DNA of 55,373 bases. Source: an uncultured Eubacteriales bacterium (lineage in GTDB: Bacteria; Bacillota; Clostridia; Oscillospirales; Oscillospiraceae). The stretch is from the NCBI GenBank assembly GCA_900540635.1, contig UQGU01000010.1, positions 1-55,373 on the forward strand. The letters run 5' to 3'. Below, piece after piece: positions 48,998 through 55,373 of the stretch. A model generated the notes under the pieces. That model saw only the letters and a program-made list of their open reading frames with translations. It was not told the DNA's origin and searched no databases. Each line of letters opens with the position of its first letter. Position 1 is the stretch's first letter. Both the position numbers and the translations under genes were made by a program.

Positions 48998-49582
48998 CTA
49001 CTGGTCATACGACCTGATAATATTCTCTGCCACTTCCCGGCGGGAGAGGCGGGTATCCATGGCCTGGCGCTCGATATAATAATGGGCCTCGCTTTCCGTC
49101 ATGCGCAGCTGCTCGATGAGCAGCCATTTGGCCCGGTTGATGGTGCGGATATCCGTCATCTTCTCCTGCAGGGCCCTGTTCCGGCGGTCCATCTGCAAAA
49201 GCTTTCCCCGCAGGGCCGTAATCATGTGCAGGCCCATTTCCAGCGTTTGCCGGGTCAGGGGCTTGGCCAGGGCCATAACACCCTCGTCCTCCACCTGGTC
49301 CCGCACCCCGTCGAAGCTCTCCCCGGGCACCAGCAGCAGCACGCCCACGTTGTCCCGGGCCAGATCCAGAGCCAGCTGGGTGCCGAATTCATCCCGCATG
49401 GGGGCATTGAGAATGGCAATGTCCACTGCATAGTCCAATGCCATGCGCTTGGCCTCTCCGGCAGACCCGGCCCGCAGAGGCGGGTCATAGCTGCTGCCGG
49501 GAAGCAGCGTTTGCAGGAGCGCAAAGGTCTTGTCATTGGCGCCCGCAACCAGGACCTTATAGATATTCTTTCCCGATGCCAT
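48998..49582 (-). CDS. ANTAR-domain RNA-binding antiterminator with pseudo-receiver
   Basis: The 194-residue protein has an N-terminal receiver-like domain (about 8-120) and a C-terminal ANTAR domain (about 135-192), including the INRAKWLLIEQLRMTESEAH segment and ending RREVAENIIRSYDQ. ANTAR proteins bind RNA hairpins with A1/G4 hexaloops and prevent termination. The phospho-acceptor Asp is replaced (AILNAPM, Asn59) and the acidic pocket is AND, so it is probably not controlled by phosphorylation. It lies 25 bp after the GSI gene and close to three leaders with matching hexaloops. ATG at 49582 has AAGGAG 9 nt upstream. Confidence 0.92.
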   Translation of the reverse strand: MASGKNIYKVLVAGANDKTFALLQTLLPGSSYDPPLRAGSAGEAKRMALDYAVDIAILNAPMRDEFGTQLALDLARDNVGVLLLVPGESFDGVRDQVEDEGVMALAKPLTRQTLEMGLHMITALRGKLLQMDRRNRALQEKMTDIRTINRAKWLLIEQLRMTESEAHYYIERQAMDTRLSRREVAENIIRSYDQ

Positions 49583-49607
49583 CCCTTTCCGCTCCTTTCT
49601 CTTGCAA

Positions 49608-50804
49608 TTACTTCCAGAATCCCTCCGGCAGGACGCTGCGGATAAAATCACTTTCGGAAGCAATGTCCTTTGCCTCCTTCAGGCTGCCGGGAAGGGTCTC
49701 CAGGCCTGCCGTGATGCTGCGGTCCGCAGTATAAAGGTTCACATTCATAGGCTCCGGAGGCAGGAGCTTCCGCCGCACGCCGTCCAGTCCCGCATAGATC
49801 ACCAGGGCATAGGCCAGGTGCGGATTGACCGTGGGGTCCGGAGACCGCAGCTCCATGCGCTTATATTCCCCCTGAGCCGCCGGAATGCGGATGAGCTGGG
49901 AGCGGTTTCCGGGGGACCAGGTGACAAAACGGGGAGCCTTCCGCTCTCCCAGGCGACGGAAAGAGTTCTCCGTGGGATTCAGGTAAGCCGTCATCTCCCG
50001 GATATGGGCCAGAATGCCCGCCATAAAATACTGGCTGACCTGCTCCCCATTGTCCTGCCGGACGGAGATATTGATATGCAGGCCGTTGCCCGCCTGCTCC
50101 GGAATGGGCTTTGGGGTAAAGTCCGCATACAGCCCATTGCTCACTGCCACCGCCTTGACAACGGAGGTAAACAGCAGGGCATTGTCCGCCGCCGTAATGG
50201 CATCGGAATAGCGGAAATCGATCTCATTCTGCCCGGGCCCCTCCTCGTGGTGGGAGCTCTCCGGGGAAATGCCCATGCTCTCCAGCATCAGGCAGATCTC
50301 CCGGCGGACGTTCTCCCCCTTGTCCTCCGGGGCTACGTCCATATAGCCCGCATGGTCAAAGGGCTGGGTGGTGGGGTTTCCGTCGGCATCGGTCTTAAAA
50401 AGGTAGAACTCAAATTCCGCGCCGATCTGCACGGTGATCCCCTCGCTTTTTGCCTCCCGCACCGCATTCGCCAGCAGAGCCCGGCAGTCCATGGGGTAGG
50501 GCCGCCCATCGGGATAGCGGATATTGCAAAGCATCCGCACCACCTTGCCCCGGCTGGGCCGCCAGGGAAGATCCGTCAGGGTTTCAGGGATGGGAAACAG
50601 GAACAGGTCCGACTCCTCCACCCCGCTGAAGCCCCCCACAGCGGAGCCATCAAAGGAAATGCCCTGGGAGAACGCGCGTTTGAGCTCCTGGGGCATGATG
50701 GCGATATTTTTTTGTTTTCCCGCGGCGTCGCAGAAGACCAGGCGAATGAACTTCACATCCTCCTGCTCCACATAGGAAAACACGTCTTCTTGTGTATACA
50801 GCAT
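49608..50804 (-). CDS. glnA: Glutamine synthetase type I, short form
   Basis: The 398-residue enzyme makes glutamine from glutamate, ammonia and ATP. It keeps the GSI motifs: GAEFEFYLF, EEGPGQNEIDFRYSD, NGLHINISV, SPGNRSQLIRIP and RMELRSPDPTVNPHLAYAL (active-site Glu and Arg residues). No adenylylation-site Tyr region is present. It ends at SVLPEGFWK, about 30-40 residues earlier than the usual 440-residue Firmicutes enzyme. It is the first gene of the GSI/ANTAR/pyrG operon and has a perfect promoter and an ANTAR-type leader. Confidence 0.93.
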   Translation of the reverse strand: MLYTQEDVFSYVEQEDVKFIRLVFCDAAGKQKNIAIMPQELKRAFSQGISFDGSAVGGFSGVEESDLFLFPIPETLTDLPWRPSRGKVVRMLCNIRYPDGRPYPMDCRALLANAVREAKSEGITVQIGAEFEFYLFKTDADGNPTTQPFDHAGYMDVAPEDKGENVRREICLMLESMGISPESSHHEEGPGQNEIDFRYSDAITAADNALLFTSVVKAVAVSNGLYADFTPKPIPEQAGNGLHINISVRQDNGEQVSQYFMAGILAHIREMTAYLNPTENSFRRLGERKAPRFVTWSPGNRSQLIRIPAAQGEYKRMELRSPDPTVNPHLAYALVIYAGLDGVRRKLLPPEPMNVNLYTADRSITAGLETLPGSLKEAKDIASESDFIRSVLPEGFWK

Positions 50805-50830
50805 GGCAGTCCCTTTCCGTCAAAAAATGG

Positions 50831-50891
50831 AAAAAAGGACGCTCACCGGACGAGGGCGCGTGCCCAGGTTCAGCAAACATCCTTGTCTACT
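50831..50891 (-). promoter_or_regulatory. GSI leader: ANTAR hexaloop hairpin overlapping a terminator
   Basis: On the minus strand AGTAGAC-AAGGAT-GTTTGCT (50872-50891) forms a 7-bp stem (two G-T pairs) with hexaloop AAGGAT (A1, G4). The loop and 3' arm AAGGATG can instead pair with CGTCCTT at 50835-50841, followed by a T-run, as an intrinsic terminator. The two folds exclude each other. ANTAR binding to the hexaloop would block the terminator. Confidence 0.7.
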
Positions 50892-50898
50892 CGGGGTC

Positions 50899-50927
50899 AT
50901 TATACTCTCGCCGAGGGCCCCTGTCAA
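50899..50927 (-). promoter_or_regulatory. GSI promoter
   Basis: Minus-strand TTGACA (50922-50927) and TATAAT (50899-50904) are both perfect with 17-bp spacing. The transcript would start just before the ANTAR hairpin. Confidence 0.85.
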
Positions 50928-51049
50928 TGTTTTTTCCGGAGAAAACGTCACAATGGCACACCTCACCCCTGCCGCATGTCAAAAATGCCGGAAGCATCGG
51001 CAGCCGGGGCGGCAACAATTGGGCGAACCGCCAAAATGCAATTTAGCGA

Positions 51050-51078
51050 TTGACAAATTGCAATTTTTGGCGTATGAT
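51050..51078 (+). promoter_or_regulatory. GSIII promoter
   Basis: TTGACA (51050-51055) and TATGAT (51073-51078) have 17-bp spacing. The start site falls near 51085, giving a leader of about 120 nt. Confidence 0.85.
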
Positions 51079-51118
51079 GCCTCCATACAGACAGGGGAGC
51101 CGGTTCTTCCGGTACTCC

Positions 51119-51180
51119 AAAAAGAAGCGACAAGGGTGTCGCTATGGCGAAAGCCATAGTGCCCCCGGCCGCTTCTTTTT
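51119..51180 (+). promoter_or_regulatory. GSIII leader: ANTAR hexaloop hairpin overlapping a terminator
   Basis: AGCGAC-AAGGGT-GTCGCT (51126-51143) is a perfect 6-bp stem with hexaloop AAGGGT (A1, G4). Its 5' arm overlaps AAAAAGAAGCG (51119-51129), which can pair with CGCTTCTTTTT (51170-51180) as an intrinsic terminator. A second hairpin, CTATGGC-GAAA-GCCATAG, lies between. The layout is an antitermination switch 26 bp before the gene. Confidence 0.75.
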
Positions 51181-51205
51181 TATTTACAGAAAAGGGGAAA
51201 TCAGT

Positions 51206-53287
51206 ATGGTAACGGATATCTTTTCTTCTATGGTTTTTGACGATGCCACTATGGAGGCGCGCCTGCCCAAGGATACCTATAAGGCCCTGCAAAAGACCAT
51301 CAAGCTGGGCAAGCACCTGGACCCCAATGTGGCAACGGTGGTCGCCAACGCCATGAAGGACTGGGCCATTGAAAAGGGCGCCACCCACTTCACCCATTGG
51401 TTCCAGCCCATGACCGGCGTCACCGCCGAGAAGCACGACTCCTTTATCTCCCCCAAGGATGGCGGCAAGGTCATCATGGAGTTCTCCGGCAAAGAGCTCA
51501 TTCAGGGTGAGCCGGATGCATCCAGCTTCCCCTCCGGCGGCCTGCGGGCCACCTTTGAGGCCCGGGGCTACACCGCCTGGGATGCCACCTCCTATGCTTT
51601 CATCAAGGACGGCGTTCTGTGCATCCCCACGGTGTTCTGCTCCTACGGCGGCGAGGCCCTGGACCAGAAAACCGCCCTGCTGCGCTCCATGGAGGCCATC
51701 AACCGGCAGGCCATGCGCGTTCTGAAGCTCTTCGGCAATGAGGATGTGACCTCCGTGAAGACCACCGTAGGCCCCGAGCAGGAATACTTCCTCATCGACA
51801 AATCCGCCTTCGACAAGCGCAAAGACCTGATCTTCACCGGCCGGACTCTATACGGCGCCAAGGCTCCCAAGGGGCAGGAGCTGGATGACCACTACTTCGG
51901 TGCCATCAAGCCCAGAGTGGCTGCCTTTATGAAGGAGCTGAATGACGAGCTGTGGAAGCTGGGCGTTCTGGCCAAGACCGAGCACAACGAGGTTGCCCCC
52001 GCCCAGCACGAAATGGCCCCCATCTTCACCACCACCAACATCGCCGCCGACCACAACCAGCTGACCATGGAGATGATGCGCAAGGTGGCCCAGCGCCACG
52101 GCCTGGTGTGCCTGCTCCACGAGAAGCCCTTTGACGGCGTCAACGGCAGCGGCAAGCATAACAACTGGTCTATCTCCACGGATACCGGCGTGAACCTCCT
52201 GGAGCCCGGCGAAACCCCCTACGAAAACGCCCAATTCCTGCTGTTCCTGTGCGCAGTCATCAAGGCGGTAGACGAATACCAGGACCTGCTGCGCATCTCC
52301 GTTGCCTCTGCGGGCAACGACCACCGTCTGGGCGCCAACGAGGCCCCTCCCGCCATCGTGTCCATGTTCCTGGGCTCAGACCTGAGCGAAATTCTGGAGG
52401 CCATCGAAAAAGACGTGCCCTACGACGGTAAAGAGAAGCAGGTCATGCGCATTGGCGTGCACACTCTGCCCAAGTTCCAGCGGGATGCCACGGACCGGAA
52501 CCGGACCAGCCCCTTCGCCTTCACCGGCAACAAGTTTGAATTCCGGATGCTGGGCTCCGCCGAGTCCATCTCCTGCACCAACACCGTGCTGAACACCACC
52601 GTAGCCGAGGAACTGCGGCAGTTCGCCGACGCTCTGGAGGGAGCTGAGGACTTTGAGACCGCCCTGCACGACCTGATCCGCAAGACGATCCAGGACCACA
52701 AGCGCATCATCTTCAACGGCGACGGCTATGACGCCTCCTGGGTGGCGGAAGCCGAGAAGCGGGGCCTGCTGAATCTCCGCGCCACCCCCGATGCCCTGGC
52801 CCACATGCTGGACAGCAAGAATATGGAACTGTTCAGAATCCACAACGTCTACAGCGAGACCGAGCTCACCGCCCGCCACGAGGTCAAGCTGGAAAACTAC
52901 TGCAAGGTGATCAACATCGAGGCCCAGACCATGCTGGATATGGCCTGGAAGGACATCTTCCCCGCCGTGTCTGACTACACCGCCAAGCTCTGCCAGAGAG
53001 TTTCCTCCAAGAAGGCCCTGTCGCTGGATTGCAGCTACGAGGAGGACACTGGGCGCAAGCTCAGCGGTCTGCTCTGCGCCGCCTACAAGGCAGCGGGCAA
53101 GCTGGAAGCAGACCTGCTATCCAGCAAGAGCGCCCCGGACACCGTGGCCCTGGCCGACATTTTTAAGCGTGACATCTTAGACGATATGCGCGATCTTCGC
53201 ATCAGCGTAGATACCATGGAAACCATCATGCCCGCCGAGACCTGGCCCTACCCCTCCTACGGCGAGATCCTGTTTGGGGTGAGATAA
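51206..53287 (+). CDS. glnN: Glutamine synthetase type III
   Basis: The 693-residue enzyme is a GSIII, the long form found in Bacteroides, Clostridia and cyanobacteria. It starts MVTDIFSSMVFDDATMEARL and has the GSIII-specific GPEQEYFLIDKSAFDKR, THFTHWFQPMTG, NEVAPAQHEMAPIFTTTNIA and HEKPFDGVNGSGKHNNWSIS motifs. ATG at 51206 follows AAGGGG and matches the family start. It is transcribed divergently from the GSI/ANTAR/pyrG operon and has its own ANTAR-type leader. Confidence 0.97.
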   Translation: MVTDIFSSMVFDDATMEARLPKDTYKALQKTIKLGKHLDPNVATVVANAMKDWAIEKGATHFTHWFQPMTGVTAEKHDSFISPKDGGKVIMEFSGKELIQGEPDASSFPSGGLRATFEARGYTAWDATSYAFIKDGVLCIPTVFCSYGGEALDQKTALLRSMEAINRQAMRVLKLFGNEDVTSVKTTVGPEQEYFLIDKSAFDKRKDLIFTGRTLYGAKAPKGQELDDHYFGAIKPRVAAFMKELNDELWKLGVLAKTEHNEVAPAQHEMAPIFTTTNIAADHNQLTMEMMRKVAQRHGLVCLLHEKPFDGVNGSGKHNNWSISTDTGVNLLEPGETPYENAQFLLFLCAVIKAVDEYQDLLRISVASAGNDHRLGANEAPPAIVSMFLGSDLSEILEAIEKDVPYDGKEKQVMRIGVHTLPKFQRDATDRNRTSPFAFTGNKFEFRMLGSAESISCTNTVLNTTVAEELRQFADALEGAEDFETALHDLIRKTIQDHKRIIFNGDGYDASWVAEAEKRGLLNLRATPDALAHMLDSKNMELFRIHNVYSETELTARHEVKLENYCKVINIEAQTMLDMAWKDIFPAVSDYTAKLCQRVSSKKALSLDCSYEEDTGRKLSGLLCAAYKAAGKLEADLLSSKSAPDTVALADIFKRDILDDMRDLRISVDTMETIMPAETWPYPSYGEILFGVR

Positions 53288-53291
53288 CCAA

Positions 53292-53489
53292 AGCCTTCCC
53301 CTGGGGGAAGGTGGCCCGCCGATAGGCGGGTCGGATGAGGGGCGGGAAGCATGACCGTCAAGAAGAAAGCCCCTGCAGTTCATTCCCTGGAAATAGAAAT
53401 AGGACTGCCTGAGCTGATTCCATATCGGTTCTGCCTGCCGCCCCTCATCAGTCAGGGCTTTGCCCTGCCAGCTTCCCCCAGGGGAAGCC
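53292..53489. repeat. Palindromic MITE-like element between glnN and asnB
   Basis: AGCCTTCCCCTGGGGGAAG at the left end and GCTTCCCCCAGGGGAAGCC at the right end are inverted copies. Inner copies GATGAGGGGCGG (53334-53345) and CCGCCCCTCATC also pair. The 198 bp fold into a long imperfect hairpin and hold no gene. A related element lies at 55167-55300. Confidence 0.65.
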
Positions 53490-53498
53490 AGAATATAC

Positions 53499-53550
53499 CT
53501 TTCTCCAAGGTGGGAGAAAGCTCAAAACCGGATTGCAAAATCCGGTTTTG
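53499..53550 (+). promoter_or_regulatory. asnB leader: ANTAR-type hexaloop hairpin and second stem
   Basis: CTTTCTCC-AAGGTG-GGAGAAAG (53499-53520) is a perfect 8-bp stem with hexaloop AAGGTG (A1, G4). Two bases later CAAAACCGGATT pairs with AATCCGGTTTTG (53523-53550, 12 bp, GCAA loop), a terminator-like stem with a weak T-run, 30 bp before the asnB ATG. No separate promoter was identified. Confidence 0.65.
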
Positions 53551-53580
53551 GCATACAAAGCATAGAAAGAAGGAATTCCC

Positions 53581-55155
53581 ATGTGTTCTATCATTGGCTA
53601 CATCGGGCACCGTCTGACGGCGGAGTCTGTGAAGCCTTATTTTGACCGCACCATCTCCCGTGGGCCGGATATGAGCCGGATCATCTCCATCCCCGGGGGC
53701 TTCCTGGGCTTTCACCGGCTGGCTATTATGGGGCTGACCGAAATGGGTATGCAGCCCTTTGTCCGGGAAAACACCGCCGTGGTCTGCAACGGCGAAATTT
53801 ACGGCTTCCGGGCTATCCGGGAACGTCTGCAAAAGCAGGGCTATATCTTCCACAGCGGCTCGGACTGCGAAATTCTGCTGCCGCTGTACGCCGAAATGGG
53901 CGTGGAGATGTTCCGGCAGCTGGACGCAGAGTTTGCCATGGTCCTCTTTGACGGCAAGTCCCTCATCGCCGCCCGGGATCCCATCGGCATCCGGCCGCTG
54001 TACTATGGCTATGATGGGGACGGGCAGATCATTTTCGCCAGCGAGGCCAAGAACCTGGTAGGACTGTGCGCCAAGATCATGCCCTTCCCGCCCGGGCACT
54101 ACTATAAGGACGGCAAATTCATCTGCTACCGGGACATGAGTGCCCCGGCCTATCGCAGCGAAGATGATTTGGAAACCGCCTGCCGGAAGATTCGGGAGAA
54201 GCTTACCGCCGGAATTGAAAAGCGGCTGGACGCAGACGCCCCTGTGGGCTTTCTTCTGTCCGGCGGTCTGGATTCCAGTCTGGTCTGTGCCGTGGCCGCC
54301 CGGTGCAGCAAAAAGCCCATCCGCACCTTCTCCATCGGCATGGACATCGATGCCATCGACCTGAAATACGCCCGGGAAGTGGCAGACTATCTGGGAGCGG
54401 ACCACACGGAGGTCATCATCACCAAAGCGGATGTGCTGGAAGCCCTGCCCAAGGTGGTGGCCTTGCTTGGCACCTACGACATCACCACCATCCGGGCCTC
54501 CATCGGTATGTATCTGGTATGCAAATACATCCATGAGCACACGGACCTGCGGGTGCTGCTCACCGGTGAGATCTCCGACGAGCTCTTCGGCTACAAATAC
54601 ACGGATTTCGCCCCCAGCGCGGAGGAATTCCAAAAGGAAGCCGAAAAGCGAATCCGGGAGCTGCATATGTACGATGTTCTCCGGGCGGACCGGTGCATCA
54701 GCGTCAATTCCCTGGAGGCCCGGGTACCCTTCGGCGACCTGGATTTTGTGGAATACGTTATGGCCCTTGACCCGGAGATGAAGCGCAACCACTACGGCAA
54801 GGGCAAATACCTGCTGCGCCATGCCTTTGAGGGGGACTATCTCCCCGGAGACATCCTCATGCGGGAGAAGGCCGCCTTCTCCGATGCCGTAGGCCACTCC
54901 ATGGTGGACGACCTGAAGGCCTACGCCGAAGAAACGTACACCGATGCGGAATTCGAACACCGCCGGAAATTCTACCGCTTCGCCCAGCCCTTTACCAAAG
55001 AGAGCCTGCTGTACCGGGAGCTCTTCGAGCGCTACTACCCCGGCCAAGCGGAAATGGTTGCAGACTTCTGGATGCCCAACAAGACCTGGGAGGGCTGCAA
55101 TGTGCAGGATCCCTCCGCAAGAGTGCTCTCCAATTACGGAGACAGCGGGAAATAA
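53581..55155 (+). CDS. asnB: Asparagine synthetase (glutamine-hydrolysing)
   Basis: The 524-residue enzyme makes asparagine from aspartate, glutamine and ATP. The catalytic Cys2 (MCSIIGYIG) heads the class II amidotransferase domain (1-200; NGEIYGFR, GSDCEILLPLY, DPIGIRPLYYG). The synthetase domain has the P-loop FLLSGGLDSSLV (about 220-231) and TGEISDELFGYKY. The end (KTWEGCNVQDPSARVL) is complete for the AsnB class. It has an ANTAR-type leader like the two glutamine synthetases, so it may belong to the same regulon. Confidence 0.97.
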   Translation: MCSIIGYIGHRLTAESVKPYFDRTISRGPDMSRIISIPGGFLGFHRLAIMGLTEMGMQPFVRENTAVVCNGEIYGFRAIRERLQKQGYIFHSGSDCEILLPLYAEMGVEMFRQLDAEFAMVLFDGKSLIAARDPIGIRPLYYGYDGDGQIIFASEAKNLVGLCAKIMPFPPGHYYKDGKFICYRDMSAPAYRSEDDLETACRKIREKLTAGIEKRLDADAPVGFLLSGGLDSSLVCAVAARCSKKPIRTFSIGMDIDAIDLKYAREVADYLGADHTEVIITKADVLEALPKVVALLGTYDITTIRASIGMYLVCKYIHEHTDLRVLLTGEISDELFGYKYTDFAPSAEEFQKEAEKRIRELHMYDVLRADRCISVNSLEARVPFGDLDFVEYVMALDPEMKRNHYGKGKYLLRHAFEGDYLPGDILMREKAAFSDAVGHSMVDDLKAYAEETYTDAEFEHRRKFYRFAQPFTKESLLYRELFERYYPGQAEMVADFWMPNKTWEGCNVQDPSARVLSNYGDSGK

Positions 55156-55166
55156 AAATGAAATAA

Positions 55167-55300
55167 CTCCCCTGAAACGGAGCTGGCAGCGCAGCTGCCT
55201 GAGAAGTTCTGCCTGGCCCTTGGCCAAATCCCGCCGCAGGCGGGAAAGTTGGAACCCCTCAGTCTCGACTAACGCCGAGCCAGCTTCCCTTTCAGGGGAG
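55167..55300. repeat. Second palindromic MITE-like element
   Basis: CTCCCCTGAAACGGAGCTGGC (left) and GCCAGCTTCCCTTTCAGGGGAG (right) are inverted ends about 21 bp long. The interior holds GC-rich dyads and CCCCTCAGTC, also seen as CCCCTCATCAGTC in the 53292 element. No gene is inside. Confidence 0.6.
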
Positions 55301-55307
55301 CCTAGGC

Positions 55308-55339
55308 TGTCGAAAAAACCCTTACGGGCTTTTCCGACA
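55308..55339 (+). terminator. Terminator-like hairpin after asnB
   Basis: TGTCG, AAAA and CCC pair with GGG, TTTT and CGACA around TTAC; AGTTTTTG follows. It may end the asnB transcript beyond the palindromic repeat. Confidence 0.65.
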
Positions 55340-55373
55340 AGTTTTTGCAGTCTGCCGCGCGCACTCCTTGTTC

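Overview
The window looks like chromosome of an anaerobic, GC-rich member of the Clostridia, most likely an Oscillospiraceae/Ruminococcaceae-type gut commensal. The reasons are an oxygen-independent sulfatase maturase, paired type I and type III glutamine synthetases with an ANTAR regulator, AGGAGG-type ribosome binding sites, and mobile-element genes of the kind common in gut Firmicutes. The taxon is inferred from gene content only. The right half (about 26.9-55.4 kb) reads as GC-rich core chromosome. The left half is a mosaic, visibly more AT-rich island.

Left half, 1-26901: a tandem array of elements integrated at the 3' end of guaA. The last 12 bp of guaA (TTATTCCCACTC on the + strand) recur perfectly at 8036-8047 and with one mismatch at 1600-1611 and 6924-6935. 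The 1600 and 6924 copies are each preceded by the fossil tail of an XRE regulator and a strong hairpin, as in the intact element, and followed by about 130 bp of shared left-end sequence. From left to right there is (E1) the end of an element whose cargo may be the two-component system at 1-1292; (E2) a decayed element at 1612-6935 carrying an orphan HicB antitoxin and an uptake/oxidation operon (Na+ symporter, DUF997 partner, opine-dehydrogenase-like enzyme, XRE-cupin regulator); (E3) a small remnant with a DUF4304 gene; and (E4) an intact-looking integrative and mobilizable element at 8036-26901. E4 carries a six-gene defence operon (XRE, cytosine methylase, NgoMIV-like endonuclease, Vsr, SIR2-like protein, DUF262 protein), an ECF sigma/ABC cluster, a lantibiotic-immunity-like ABC cluster with its own two-component system, then small cargo genes, MobV relaxase, RepA-like ATPase, MobC-like protein, tyrosine integrase, excisionase and a divergent XRE repressor.

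Right half: guaA, purB, purA and purC (purC behind an attenuator-like leader), a membrane protein, sfsA and split chrA genes. Next come two cytoplasmic-type Cys sulfatases flanking a YesM/YesN two-component pair, a sulfonate/taurine-type ABC transporter with two different ATPases, and a radical-SAM sulfatase maturase. Together these suggest import of a small sulfated compound, intracellular desulfation, and possibly sulfate export through ChrA-like proteins.

The end of the window is a nitrogen module: pyrG, an ANTAR-domain RNA-binding regulator, a short GSI, a divergent GSIII (glnN) and an AsnB-type asparagine synthetase. The leaders of GSI, GSIII and asnB each contain a stem with a hexaloop starting AAGG (A at 1, G at 4), the ANTAR recognition pattern. 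In the two glutamine synthetase leaders the hairpin is mutually exclusive with an intrinsic terminator, giving a self-contained antitermination regulon. No tRNA, rRNA or CRISPR array was seen.
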